Positions 47,407 through 58,229 of a stretch of 64,000 nt of DNA are shown here, in pieces. A program made the position numbers and the translations under genes. Position 1 is the first letter of the stretch, and every line of letters begins with the position of its first letter. The stretch is from Rheinheimera pleomorphica (GTDB lineage Bacteria; Pseudomonadota; Gammaproteobacteria; Enterobacterales; Alteromonadaceae): contig NZ_SIRR01000003.1 in NCBI RefSeq assembly GCF_011634895.1, positions 310,001 to 374,000 on the forward strand, read 5' to 3'. The notes beneath the pieces were generated by a model that saw nothing but the letters and a program-made list of their open reading frames with translations, was not told the DNA's origin and did no database searches.

Positions 47407-48117
47407 TTAGATGGCTAGCTTACGCCTTGGCCGGTAGCGCTGCCACAGCAGCAAAATGCCGGTCAGGGTGAACAGCAAAGAGGCGCCAGCGGTGGTGATC
47501 AGTAGCGGGTTATTAAAGTTGCTGCGTTCGTCGTAATCCATAATATGCAGCATCCAGAAAAAGTCGAACCAGCGCCAGCTGTCGGTGCGCACCCGCAGTA
47601 CGGCGCCAGTGGCCGGGTCGAGATAAAAATGTGTGTTGTCGCTGTCGGCAAACTGCAGCTGCCACAGTGGTGCAGGTAGGTGGCGCACTTCGGCCGGTGC
47701 CTGTTGCAGTAACTTAATCTGGTGAAGCCCGGCCTTGCCCTGATATTGCAACTGCGCCAGTTGACTGATGTCCTGCTCGGCCAGCGCTGTTAATAACGAG
47801 CCATCGACGGCACTGTAGCGAAAACGCTGGCCACCATCGTCTATCACGTACACGGGCACCGCGCTGAGATGGCTATGGGTAACCGCCAGCTGCTGGCTAA
47901 GGTTTAATATCGCTTCGCTACTGTGCTGCGCCAGTACAACGGCCGGGCTAACCTGTGCCTGCTGCCAGTTGGCTAGTGGTTGGCTGCGTAAATGCTCGCC
48001 CCTTACCTGTTCAATCGGCAAAACGGCCATTACCAGGCCGCTTAAAAACCACAGCAGTATTTGTGCTACCAGCAGTAAACCCAGCCAGTTGTGCAGGCGG
48101 CGACACCATTTCAACAT
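47407..48117 (-). CDS. PepSY-domain membrane protein
   Basis: A 236-residue protein with an N-terminal membrane helix (about residues 10-33, RRLHNWLGLLLVAQILLWFLSG), a periplasmic PepSY-like region with a DPATGAVLRVR repeat-end motif near residue 166, and a C-terminal helix (about 203-226). This resembles PepSY-associated membrane proteins linked to iron or flavin reduction at the membrane. No partner transporter is next to it. Confidence 0.72.
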   Translation of the reverse strand: MLKWCRRLHNWLGLLLVAQILLWFLSGLVMAVLPIEQVRGEHLRSQPLANWQQAQVSPAVVLAQHSSEAILNLSQQLAVTHSHLSAVPVYVIDDGGQRFRYSAVDGSLLTALAEQDISQLAQLQYQGKAGLHQIKLLQQAPAEVRHLPAPLWQLQFADSDNTHFYLDPATGAVLRVRTDSWRWFDFFWMLHIMDYDERSNFNNPLLITTAGASLLFTLTGILLLWQRYRPRRKLAI

Positions 48118-48206
48118 AAGACATTAATCGTCAGTGGAAGATGCTGTTATCTGAACAGAAATCAGCCGCCATTGCAAAAGCAGTGGCGCTGTATATTTAG
48201 CTGAAT

Positions 48207-48434
48207 TTAATACTGACGGCTGCGGCGGTTATCGCGTATCAGCCACCAGATCAGGTAGCCGACAATAATGATTGGCAGTAGTGTTACGGCCAGGCTTACA
48301 GCAACACCTAAAATGGCACCAAAAAGGCCAACAGCAACAGCGAAAACGGTTGCCAGTATGGCTAACACACTGGGCAGGCAGTAAATACCAACAATGATTA
48401 ATAACACGATGGCGAGGGTTCTGGTCATGGTCAT
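48207..48434 (-). CDS. Small membrane protein
   Basis: A 75-residue protein consisting of two or three adjacent hydrophobic segments rich in Val, Ile, Leu and Ala, ending in IRDNRRSRQY, a basic tail. AAGGAA precedes the ATG. No family assigned; small glycine- and valine-rich proteins like this occur in envelope stress regulons of gammaproteobacteria. Confidence 0.6.
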   Translation of the reverse strand: MTMTRTLAIVLLIIVGIYCLPSVLAILATVFAVAVGLFGAILGVAVSLAVTLLPIIIVGYLIWWLIRDNRRSRQY

Positions 48435-48630
48435 TTCCTTGCGTATTGATAATTTGCATAAAGTTATTTATCTATATCAATTGCTATGCCACTATTTATT
48501 TTTAATTAAATCAATAAATTACTAAGTTTACTCTGTGTTTTTCAGCCAAGGTGAGCAACAAGATAGCCGATCTGACTATTAAGTAGTTAAAATGCGCAGC
48601 CGCGGGCAATGCAAATTAAGGGCTTTACCG

Positions 48631-49557
48631 ATGAAACAAACTGCCAACTTAACTGGCTTACTACAACGGCTGTTAGAGCATAGCCGCCCACTATATAGCC
48701 AGGGCAAAGTGGCCGATTATATTCCGGCGCTGGCCCAAGTAGCACCGCAACAGGCTGCGGTAGCGGTGGCCACACTGGACGGTAAGATATTCAGCGCTGG
48801 CGCAGCGCAGCAAAATTTTTCCTTGCAGAGTATTTCGAAAATTTTTGGCCTGGTAATGGCAATGAACCGGTTGAGTGATGAGCTGTGGCAGCGGGTACAT
48901 ATGGAGCCCTCTGGCCAGCCGTTTAATTCTATCGTGCAACTGGAGTGGGAGCAGGGCATACCCCGCAATCCGGTGATTAATGCCGGGGCAATTTTGGTCG
49001 CGGATGTGCTGGTTAGCCATTACTCGGCCAGCAAAACCGCATTTTTAACCTTTTTGCGCCGTTTAACCGGGGTGGAAACCATTTATGCTGATCAGCAAGT
49101 GTACTTGTCTGAATTAGAACATGGCAACCGCAATGCCGCCCTGGCGTATCTGATGAAAAGTTTTGGCAATATTGAAGCCGAGGTACCGCAAGTGTTGGAG
49201 CATTATTTTCACCAATGCGCTACCGCCATCAGCTGTGAGCAACTGGCACGCTCGTTATTGTTTTTAGCTAACCGTGGTGTGCAGCCGCTCAGTAACGAAA
49301 TAATATGCAGCCGGCGTGACGCGCACCGGGTTAATGCTATCTTGTCTACCAGCGGTATGTATGATCAATCCGGTGAGTTTGCTTTTAAAGTCGGCCTGCC
49401 GGCCAAGAGCGGTGTCGGTGGTGCTATTGTCGCCATAGTACCGCAGTTTGGCGTCATTGCCGCATGGAGCCCGCCCCTTAATCCTTATGGGAATTCGGTT
49501 GTGGCAATGCAAGTCATTAGCCAGCTGGCGGAGGAGCTGGGCTTGTCGTTGTTTTAA
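48631..49557 (+). CDS. glsA: Glutaminase
   Basis: Serine-dependent glutaminase (beta-lactamase-like fold) that hydrolyses glutamine to glutamate and ammonia. The catalytic SxxK is in FSLQSISKIFGL; NPVINAGAI, the EMxxxxRNxA-like LEHGNRNAALAYLMK, and SGVGGAIVA near the C-terminus are conserved. Start at ATG 48631 (308 aa) is chosen over an ATG 39 nt upstream because it gives the standard GlsA length and follows AAGGGC. Confidence 0.93.
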   Translation: MKQTANLTGLLQRLLEHSRPLYSQGKVADYIPALAQVAPQQAAVAVATLDGKIFSAGAAQQNFSLQSISKIFGLVMAMNRLSDELWQRVHMEPSGQPFNSIVQLEWEQGIPRNPVINAGAILVADVLVSHYSASKTAFLTFLRRLTGVETIYADQQVYLSELEHGNRNAALAYLMKSFGNIEAEVPQVLEHYFHQCATAISCEQLARSLLFLANRGVQPLSNEIICSRRDAHRVNAILSTSGMYDQSGEFAFKVGLPAKSGVGGAIVAIVPQFGVIAAWSPPLNPYGNSVVAMQVISQLAEELGLSLF

Positions 49558-49561
49558 TAAG

Positions 49562-49597
49562 TTAACAGCGTAGTTTGATTAATGGCTGTTAATTTTT
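49562..49597 (+). terminator. Probable terminator after glutaminase
   Basis: TTAACAGC (49562-49569) pairs with GCTGTTAA (49585-49592) across a 15-nt loop, then five T residues. The stem is AT-rich with a long loop, so strength is moderate. Confidence 0.5.
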
Positions 49598-49641
49598 GCC
49601 GTTGCTGCTAGCATAAGCGCATTATCATTCAGGGAAGACAG

Positions 49642-50817
49642 ATGCGACTGTTGCTACTTACCTTATTATTGCTATTGTTCGTTTCGCCGCTGGCCTATAG
49701 TCAGCAGCAATATAGCGAGGGCGCCTGTATTTTGCTGCAACAGCAGATAGACCGTTTTAGCCAGCAAAAACAAAGTAGTAATTACCGCAGCGCCAGACGT
49801 GAATACGACCGCTTTTGTCTGCAGCCCGCAACCCGCCCTCCGGCTGTCGCTAAAAACCTGCCAGTCAGTAGCGCTGTGCAAGAGCCAACGCCAACCAAAG
49901 CTGCAACCGCATTGCAGCAAACCGCCGAACCTGCTGTAACAACGGTTGCCGCGCCGATTATTGAACCGGCGGAAAAAGCCGCAGCCGTTAACCCGGATAC
50001 AGCAGAACGCGGCTTAAGCACCGAGCGCCAAGATAGCACCGAGCAACAAGACCCTAGCGTGGCAGCAGTTAGCTCTGAAGCTGTCAAAAGAACCTTGCCT
50101 GCGGCCGAGGCAACAGCGTCGGCAGCACCTGCAGCGCCGGTTATTGCTGTGCCAGAGCTGAAGCGTCAGACCGTAGCAGCACCGGTGCTGGCCGCTGATG
50201 ATCGGCTGATGAATATCATCACCCATATACCGCTTATCGCCGCGAACCTGTTTGCTTTCTTACTGGCAGTATTTTTAGTCACGTCCTGGTTTGGTCTGAA
50301 CTTACCTGGCTTTAAAGGGGCTTTTGCCGAATATAAATTAAACCGGTTATTGCGCTGGCGCCTGTCGCGGCAATACCAGCACTTTCGTAAATTAAAGTTA
50401 CTGACCGCAAAAGAAGAGCCGGTCCTGATTGATCATCTGGTGCTAAGCCCGTTTGGCATTTTTGTTATTGCGGTAAAAAGCCATCGTGGCCGCATTTGGG
50501 GCAGTGAAACCGAGGCTAACTGGACGCGGCAGTACCTTGGCCGTAAAACCCAGGTGATGAACCCGCTGCATCAGAACTTTAAAAACACTGAAGCGGTGCG
50601 CAATCTGTTACAAATATCGGCTTATGATGCCACTGAGCAATTGCACTCGGTGGTGGCGTTTAGCCGGGTGGCGCGGTTTGAAACGCCAATGCCGGCGAAT
50701 GTTGATTATGTCGACGGTATTTCAGCTTACCTAAAACAGTTTACCCAGCCTTGTCTTAACGATGAGCAGCTAAACCGGTTTGCTGCAATACTGCAACAGG
50801 CCAGTAGCGGGCATTAA
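49642..50817 (+). CDS. Membrane protein with a NERD domain
   Basis: A 391-residue protein. A signal or anchor segment (residues 1-20) is followed by a low-complexity region rich in Ala, Thr, Glu and Pro (about 55-185), a membrane helix (about 200-222), and a C-terminal nuclease-related NERD domain (about 235-330) with LIDHLVLSPFGIFVIAVKSHRG and the later RKTQVMNPLHQN. The D and K residues of the (D)xxK-like core are visible. NERD domains are found in phage defence and DNA-processing proteins, but here the domain sits on a membrane anchor. Function unknown. Confidence 0.8.
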   Translation: MRLLLLTLLLLLFVSPLAYSQQQYSEGACILLQQQIDRFSQQKQSSNYRSARREYDRFCLQPATRPPAVAKNLPVSSAVQEPTPTKAATALQQTAEPAVTTVAAPIIEPAEKAAAVNPDTAERGLSTERQDSTEQQDPSVAAVSSEAVKRTLPAAEATASAAPAAPVIAVPELKRQTVAAPVLAADDRLMNIITHIPLIAANLFAFLLAVFLVTSWFGLNLPGFKGAFAEYKLNRLLRWRLSRQYQHFRKLKLLTAKEEPVLIDHLVLSPFGIFVIAVKSHRGRIWGSETEANWTRQYLGRKTQVMNPLHQNFKNTEAVRNLLQISAYDATEQLHSVVAFSRVARFETPMPANVDYVDGISAYLKQFTQPCLNDEQLNRFAAILQQASSGH

Positions 50818-50823
50818 AACAGA

Positions 50824-50846
50824 AAGGCCAGCATGACGCTGGCCTT
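50824..50846. terminator. Bidirectional terminator between the NERD gene and guaA
   Basis: AAGGCCAGC, ATGAC loop, GCTGGCCTT forms a 9-bp stem between convergent genes, followed by GTTATTT on the + strand and TCTGTTTT on the - strand. Confidence 0.8.
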
Positions 50847-50865
50847 GTTATTTAGCTAAGGGCTA

Positions 50866-52443
50866 TTATTCCCACTCAATCGTTGCTGGTGGTTTGCCGC
50901 TGATATCGTATACCACGCGGGAAATACCGTTGATCTCATTGATAATGCGGTTAGATACTTTACCCAGCAGATCGTACGGCAGATGCGCCCAGTGTGCGGT
51001 CATAAAGTCGATGGTTTCTACTGCACGCAGTGAGACTACCCAGTCGTACTTACGCGCATCGCCCATAACGCCTACTGATTTTACCGGCAGAAACACAGCA
51101 AAGGCCTGGCTTACTTTGTGGTACAGCTCAGCCTTGTGCAGCTCTTCAATAAAGATGGCATCGGCACGGCGCAGAATATCGCAGTATTCTTTTTTAATTT
51201 CGCCCAGCACGCGCACACCTAAACCCGGGCCCGGGAACGGGTGACGGTACAGCATGTCGTATGGCAGGCCAAGCTCTAAGCCCACTTTGCGCACTTCGTC
51301 TTTAAACAGCTCACGCAGTGGCTCGACCAGGCCCAGCTTCATATGCTCTGGCAGGCCGCCAACGTTATGGTGCGATTTAATCACATGGGCTTTACCAGTC
51401 GCTGATCCGGCTGATTCGATAACATCCGGATAAATAGTGCCCTGCGCCAGCCACTTGGCGTTGGCCAGTTTTTGCGCCTGTTCGTCAAATACTTCAACAA
51501 AGACGCGGCCGATAATTTTACGCTTGGCTTCCGGATCGTTCTCGCCGGCCAGTGCCGACAGGAAACGCTCTTCGGCATCGACTTTGATAATGTTCAGGCC
51601 GAAATGGTCGCCAAACATATCCATCACCTGCTTGCCTTCGTTTAAACGCAGCAGGCCGTTATCCACAAAGACGCAGGTCAGGTTTTTACCGATAGCGCGG
51701 TGCAGCAACATGGCCACTACTGAGCTGTCGACACCGCCTGACAGGCCTAAAATAACCTGATCATCACCAATTTGCTGCTTTAAGCGGATAATGGCATCTT
51801 CAATAATCGACGCCGGCGTCCATAATTTATCGCAGCCGCAAATATCCACCACAAAATGCTCTAACATGCGCAGGCCCTGGCGGGTATGAGTCACCTCCGG
51901 GTGGAACTGCACGCCGTAGAACTGACGCGCTTCATCTACCATACCGGCATGCGGGCAGGTGGGTGTGCTGGCGCAGGTAATAAAGCCTTCGGGAATTTGT
52001 ACCACTTTATCGCCGTGGCTCATCCACACGTCTAGCAGCGCATTGCCGTTGCCACCAACGTGGTCTTCAATTTTGGCAAACAGGTCGTTTTCGGCTACCA
52101 CTTCTACCTGGGCATAACCAAACTCACGCATGTCAGAACCCTGCACCTTGCCGCCTAACTGCTCGGCCATGGTTTGCATGCCGTAGCAAATGCCCAGCAC
52201 CGGCACACCAGCTTCGAACACATATTGTGGTGCGCGCGGCGAGTTCAGCTCGTGTACGCTTTCCGGGCCGCCGGATAAAATAATACCGGTGGGGTTAAAG
52301 TCACGGATTTGCGCCTCGGTGACATCCCAGGCCCACAGCTCACAGTAGACGCCAATTTCGCGCACGCGACGGGCAATCAGCTGGGTATATTGCGAACCAA
52401 AGTCGAGGATCAGGATGCGGTGGTGATGAATGTTTTTGTTCAT
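50866..52443 (-). CDS. guaA: GMP synthase (glutamine-hydrolysing)
   Basis: Converts XMP to GMP using glutamine and ATP. The N-terminal class I amidotransferase has the catalytic Cys in GICYGMQ and His-Glu in FHPEVTHT; the ATP-pyrophosphatase domain has GLSGGVDSS; the C-terminal dimerisation domain ends in TIEWE. 525 aa is normal. Downstream of guaB by 57 nt in a guaBA operon. Confidence 0.97.
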   Translation of the reverse strand: MNKNIHHHRILILDFGSQYTQLIARRVREIGVYCELWAWDVTEAQIRDFNPTGIILSGGPESVHELNSPRAPQYVFEAGVPVLGICYGMQTMAEQLGGKVQGSDMREFGYAQVEVVAENDLFAKIEDHVGGNGNALLDVWMSHGDKVVQIPEGFITCASTPTCPHAGMVDEARQFYGVQFHPEVTHTRQGLRMLEHFVVDICGCDKLWTPASIIEDAIIRLKQQIGDDQVILGLSGGVDSSVVAMLLHRAIGKNLTCVFVDNGLLRLNEGKQVMDMFGDHFGLNIIKVDAEERFLSALAGENDPEAKRKIIGRVFVEVFDEQAQKLANAKWLAQGTIYPDVIESAGSATGKAHVIKSHHNVGGLPEHMKLGLVEPLRELFKDEVRKVGLELGLPYDMLYRHPFPGPGLGVRVLGEIKKEYCDILRRADAIFIEELHKAELYHKVSQAFAVFLPVKSVGVMGDARKYDWVVSLRAVETIDFMTAHWAHLPYDLLGKVSNRIINEINGISRVVYDISGKPPATIEWE

Positions 52444-52500
52444 AGCGACCTTTAAAAATAAAGCGGCTGGAGTAAACCAGCCGATGAAACCGAAATCAGT

Positions 52501-54069
<1,569 letters not shown>

Positions 54070-54110
54070 CTAGCGTTTTAGTGGTGACGGCAGCTGATGG
54101 TAGCTTTTTT

Positions 54111-55454
54111 ATGCAAAACCCCGATATTTATAGTGTTTCGCGCTTAAACAGCGAAGTACGCCTGACACTGGAGCTGCAATTTCAAACGCTGTGGCTGCAG
54201 GGGGAGGTATCCAATTTTGTCGCCGCCGCCAGTGGCCACTGGTACTTTTCACTAAAAGACAGCGCTGCCCAGGTAAAGTGCGCCATGTTTAAAATGGCTA
54301 ACCGCAACAGTACGTTCCGGCCACAAAACGGCCAGCAAGTGCTGATCCGTGCCCGCATCAGTGTGTACGAGCCGCGAGGCGAATATCAGCTGTTGGCTGA
54401 ATTTATTGAGCCCGCCGGCGCCGGCTTATTGAAACAGCAGTTTGAGCAGTTAAAAGCCAAATTACAAGGCGAAGGCTTATTTGACCCGGAGCGGAAAAAA
54501 GCCCTGCCAGCACAGGTGCGGCGCGTTGGGGTAATTACCTCACCGACCGGCGCTGCAGTGCGCGATATTGTTACGGTGTTAAAGCGACGCGCCCCGGGCA
54601 TAGAGGTAATTATTTACCCGTCGCAGGTGCAGGGCGATACTGCCGCTGCGCAACTTAGAAATATGCTTAGCAGTGCCATACGGCGTAACGAAGTGGATGT
54701 ATTAATTATCGGCCGTGGCGGTGGCTCGCTGGAGGACTTATGGTGTTTTAACGACGAGGCCCTGTGCCGCGCCGTTGCAGCCTGTCCTATTCCGATCGTT
54801 AGCGCGGTTGGGCATGAAATTGACTTTGCCTTAACCGACTTTGTCGCCGACGTGCGCGCGCCGACGCCCTCTGCCGCCGCAGAGCTGGTGTCGCCGGATC
54901 AATCGCATTTATTAGATCGCATTTTGCAGTTAAAAAGCCGCCTGCAACAGGCACAACGTACCATACTGCAACACGCCGCGCCTAAGCTGTTAAACCTGAG
55001 CCAGCGCTTGTTAGCCCTGCACCCGAAAAGGCGTTTGCAGCAACAACAGCAGCGGCTTGATGAACTGCAGTTGCGGTTAAGTGCCAGCGCAAAACGTAAA
55101 TTGCAAAGTGCGCAGCAACAGCAGCTTTACCTGGATAAAAGCCTGCGCCAGTTATCCCCGGTTAAAACCTTACTGGCACATACCCAGCATCTTACTGAGC
55201 TTGAGCGCCGGCTAACCAATGCCCAGCATCTGCGGCTAAAGCATAGCAAGCAGCAACTGGCACAATTAAGCCTGCAACTTAATACGGTCAGCCCGCTGGC
55301 CACCCTGGCGCGCGGTTACAGCATTACTTTTGACGACAAACAGCAGGTGGTCACCTCAAGCCAGCAGCTAAAAGCAGGTGATAAAGTCGTGGTGAAACTG
55401 GCTGATGGCGGCTTTGACGCTGAAGTAACCCGGCTACGGCAGGCAGACCAGTAA
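54111..55454 (+). CDS. xseA: Exodeoxyribonuclease VII large subunit
   Basis: Large subunit of the single-strand-specific exonuclease VII. The N-terminal OB fold includes LWLQGEVSNFVAAASGHWYFSLKD; the catalytic domain holds TSPTGAAVRDI, IIGRGGGSLEDLWCFNDE and SAVGHEIDF; a long coiled-coil region follows and the C-terminus has LARGYSI. Start at ATG 54111 (447 aa) matches the usual length; an 81-nt upstream extension lacks similarity. Divergent from guaB, as is common. Confidence 0.94.
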   Translation: MQNPDIYSVSRLNSEVRLTLELQFQTLWLQGEVSNFVAAASGHWYFSLKDSAAQVKCAMFKMANRNSTFRPQNGQQVLIRARISVYEPRGEYQLLAEFIEPAGAGLLKQQFEQLKAKLQGEGLFDPERKKALPAQVRRVGVITSPTGAAVRDIVTVLKRRAPGIEVIIYPSQVQGDTAAAQLRNMLSSAIRRNEVDVLIIGRGGGSLEDLWCFNDEALCRAVAACPIPIVSAVGHEIDFALTDFVADVRAPTPSAAAELVSPDQSHLLDRILQLKSRLQQAQRTILQHAAPKLLNLSQRLLALHPKRRLQQQQQRLDELQLRLSASAKRKLQSAQQQQLYLDKSLRQLSPVKTLLAHTQHLTELERRLTNAQHLRLKHSKQQLAQLSLQLNTVSPLATLARGYSITFDDKQQVVTSSQQLKAGDKVVVKLADGGFDAEVTRLRQADQ

Positions 55455-55530
55455 ACCAATACAAATAAGTGATGGTTAGTTGTTAACAGCCGACTATAAT
55501 TAAGGCATGTGTTGTTCCGAGGGTGCTGCT

Positions 55531-56325
55531 ATGGACAGCGCTATGGCATGTCCGCACCGTGTGCGACGCTGGTTGTTCTGGCATCGTTGCTTTTTGCTGG
55601 CCGGTTTGTTATTTATGTTGTTCCAGTTGCATGCGCAGGCGCTGCGCGTGGCAATTTCTGCTGACGACTATCCGCCGTTTTATTATCAGCAAGGCGATAC
55701 ATTGCATGGCTTTTCAGTGGAAGTGTTGCAAGCGGTGGCGACTGAGCTGGGTTTGAGCCTGCAATGGCAGCGCCTGCCCTGGAGTCGGGTAGTGCAGCAT
55801 GTGGTTAGCGGCAAAGCTGATGTGATTACGGTATTTTATAAAACCGATGCCAGAGCAGAGCAGTTTTATTACAGTAGTGAGCGCTATTTACGCGACCCTA
55901 TAGTGCTGCTTTGCGCTCGCCCCTGCCAGACAGCGTTTGATGGCAACCTCGCCAGCCTGGCGCAGCAACCGGTAGCGGTAGTGCGCGACTTTTCTTATGG
56001 GCCCTTGCTCGACCGGCTGGAGTTTAGCCGCGCCGCCGTGGTGGACTCAGACCCTATGCTATTTAAGCAGTTGATAAAACAGCGACTGCAGTTGGGTATT
56101 GCATCATTAATCAGCGTGCGGCATGCACCAGAGCTAAAGCAGGCGGGTGACAAGGTGCAGATACTGTACCCCGTGCTGGACTATGTCGATATTTACTTTG
56201 CCTTTAGCCGCCAAAGCGCCATAACGCCTGAGCTGGTTAGCCGCTTTGATCAGGTGCTACAGCGCTACAAAAAAACAGAGGCTTACACCGTGTTACTCGG
56301 GCGCTATCAGCTGATTGATCTATAA
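55531..56325 (+). CDS. Periplasmic solute-binding protein, family 3 type
   Basis: About 264 residues from ATG 55531. A signal segment (about residues 15-36) ends in QAQA or similar, then a bacterial solute-binding protein family 3 fold: LRVAISADDYPPFYYQ, GFSVEVLQAVATELGL, and GKADVITVFYKT. No ABC transporter genes are adjacent, so it may be a stand-alone amino-acid-type sensor or scavenging protein. An ATG 24 nt upstream is another possible start. Confidence 0.8.
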   Translation: MDSAMACPHRVRRWLFWHRCFLLAGLLFMLFQLHAQALRVAISADDYPPFYYQQGDTLHGFSVEVLQAVATELGLSLQWQRLPWSRVVQHVVSGKADVITVFYKTDARAEQFYYSSERYLRDPIVLLCARPCQTAFDGNLASLAQQPVAVVRDFSYGPLLDRLEFSRAAVVDSDPMLFKQLIKQRLQLGIASLISVRHAPELKQAGDKVQILYPVLDYVDIYFAFSRQSAITPELVSRFDQVLQRYKKTEAYTVLLGRYQLIDL

Positions 56326-56391
56326 AACGACGGCCGCTGATATCAGGTGTGCAGCGGCGCAGGACGTTGACAGCATTACGAAAATCAGCGA

Positions 56392-57078
56392 TTACAGCAT
56401 AAACTTGTCGCCCAGCAGGCCGGCATCGATATGGCCAACTTTTACGTAAATTAATGCACCTTCCGGCCCGGTAAAAGGGGTATGTTCGCTGTAGCGTGGG
56501 TTGCGTAGCCAGCTACCGGCCGGGTACTCGCCGTGCTCGTCGCGAAACAGGCCTTGCAGCACTAAAATTTCTTCACCACCAACATGAATATGACGGTTAA
56601 ATTGGGTATTGGGTGCCCAGCGTACCAAAGCCGTGTTAACACCATTATGCTCGTGCAGTGGCATTACTGATAACCCCGGTACCAAACCCTGATGCCAGCT
56701 TTGCGCTTTGGTGTTAATCACTACTTGCTCGGAATCGTCGGCGGCAAATTGCCATAGCTTTACCAGCAAGGTGCAGCCGTCTTTGGAAAATGGCTGGTGT
56801 GAGGTCCCCGGTGGGTTGCGCAGATAGGTACCGGCCGGATAATCACCGTGCTCGTCACTGAACACGCCGTCCAATACCAGTATTTCCTCACCGCCATCAT
56901 GGCGGTGACTGCTATAACCACTACCCGGCGCGTAGCGCACTATGCTGGTAGCGCGGGCCACTTCAGCCCCGGCGCGGTCCAACATCATGCGGCTAACGCC
57001 AGGCAGTGGCGAGTCGACGAAGTGATATTGCGCAGGCAATATCACTACCCGCTTGGAAAAGTCGCTATTTAGCTGCAT
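56392..57078 (-). CDS. Bicupin of the ChrR anti-sigma cupin type
   Basis: A 228-residue protein built from two similar cupin domains (about residues 25-115 and 135-220). Each has a metal-ligand pattern: SSHRHDGGEEILVLDG in the first and NRHIHVGGEEILVLQG in the second, followed by DEHGxYPAGxxLRNP in both. The similarity shows an internal duplication. ChrR-like cupins act as zinc-dependent sensors or dioxygenases; the ASD anti-sigma domain is missing, so the role is unclear. Confidence 0.8.
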   Translation of the reverse strand: MQLNSDFSKRVVILPAQYHFVDSPLPGVSRMMLDRAGAEVARATSIVRYAPGSGYSSHRHDGGEEILVLDGVFSDEHGDYPAGTYLRNPPGTSHQPFSKDGCTLLVKLWQFAADDSEQVVINTKAQSWHQGLVPGLSVMPLHEHNGVNTALVRWAPNTQFNRHIHVGGEEILVLQGLFRDEHGEYPAGSWLRNPRYSEHTPFTGPEGALIYVKVGHIDAGLLGDKFML

Positions 57079-57084
57079 GCGGGC

Positions 57085-57456
57085 TTAACCAAAGTGACAA
57101 AAACACAGCTTATTGCCGTCGGCATCTTTAACATAAGCACCGTAAAAAGTGTTTGCAATACGCTGGCCCGGCGCACCATCACAGCTGGCGCCCAGCGCTA
57201 TGGCTTTGTGATACAACGCATCGACCTTTTCTTTACTGCCTGGCTGAAATGACACCATATTGCCGTTACCCGGATGTGCTGGCTCTTTGTTAAAGGGTTC
57301 GCACACTGCCAGCATCGGCTGCGCCATGCTTTTACCAAAAAAGGCAATACGCCCCATATCCAGCAGGTTTTTGCCGCCCAGCTCGCCTAATAATTCGCCG
57401 TAAAAGGCTTTGGCGGCAGTTAAATCGTTTACACCCAGGGTTACATAACTAATCAT
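57085..57456 (-). CDS. VOC-family glyoxalase-like protein
   Basis: A 123-residue protein of the vicinal oxygen chelate superfamily, with two beta-alpha-beta-beta-beta motifs: MISYVTLGVNDLTAAKAFYGELLGELGG and later DALYHKAIALGASC with YFYGAYVKDADGNKLCF-like end (FYGAYVKDADGNKLCFCH). Start at ATG 57456 follows GAGG by 7 nt; a longer frame to 57495 has poor support. Reaction unknown. It lies 6 nt before the bicupin gene and may be in the same operon. Confidence 0.82.
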   Translation of the reverse strand: MISYVTLGVNDLTAAKAFYGELLGELGGKNLLDMGRIAFFGKSMAQPMLAVCEPFNKEPAHPGNGNMVSFQPGSKEKVDALYHKAIALGASCDGAPGQRIANTFYGAYVKDADGNKLCFCHFG

Positions 57457-57542
57457 AAATTCGCCTCTGCTAATGTTGTGGTGATGATATGGCATTGGTA
57501 TACGCGAAAAACAAGGAAGTAGCGCAACAGCCGGGGAAAAAA

Positions 57543-58229
57543 TCAGGCAAACACCGCCACCCAGGTGATGGCATTGCCAACACCATGGACCAGTGCTGGC
57601 ACCATAACATTGCCGCTGTGATTACGCAGCCACTGAAAAAATACGCTGGCAGCAATATAAATGCCGATGAGCAGCGCCACCACCATAAAATGTTCTTGTT
57701 GCAGATACTGCCATAACCGTACCGAGTGCAGCGGCGCTATAACAAAGGCAAATGTTGTTAAAGCACCTGCAAGTGTTACCGACATAAAGCGCGTTAAGCT
57801 GCTAAATAATAACCCGCGGTACAGCAGCTCCTGGCCGATGCCAATACAAAAACCGCTGATAAACCAGGCCAGCCAAAGCCACAAACCGGCAGAAAAGCTG
57901 TTTAACAACTGCTTGGCTTCAAGCAGGCCGAATAATATGGCGCTGGCCAGCATGCAACCCAGTAGCAGTGCAGTCTGGCTGCGTTGCAGACCCAGTAAAT
58001 TCGGATACACCCATCTTACAACGGCAAGCAATAACGCAACGAGTGTCAGTTCTACTGCCAGTCGCAACGGTTGGTCAAAGTACCAGTGTTGTGCATTTAG
58101 TAGCCAGGGATCAGGTTGTAACCAAAGCCTTACCGGTAATTCCATCAGTACAAATATCACCAGTGCTGCTACGCAGAGCAAACCGGCAGGCTTTGCTGTT
58201 GGCTTAACGTTGTAAGCGTCTGATTTCAC
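57543..58229 (-). CDS. CPBP-like membrane protein with altered catalytic Glu pair
   Basis: A polytopic membrane protein of about 228 residues with seven or eight hydrophobic segments. The segment GQELLYRGLLF corresponds to the EExxxR motif of CPBP (Abi/Rce1-like) intramembrane proteases, but the first glutamate is Gln. Two histidine segments follow, APLHSV and VHGVGNA, as in CPBP motifs 2 and 3. I place the start at GTG 58229, with AAGGAG seven nt upstream; the ATG at 58262 would overlap the TPR gene by 59 nt. Protease activity is uncertain. Confidence 0.7.
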   Translation of the reverse strand: MKSDAYNVKPTAKPAGLLCVAALVIFVLMELPVRLWLQPDPWLLNAQHWYFDQPLRLAVELTLVALLLAVVRWVYPNLLGLQRSQTALLLGCMLASAILFGLLEAKQLLNSFSAGLWLWLAWFISGFCIGIGQELLYRGLLFSSLTRFMSVTLAGALTTFAFVIAPLHSVRLWQYLQQEHFMVVALLIGIYIAASVFFQWLRNHSGNVMVPALVHGVGNAITWVAVFA

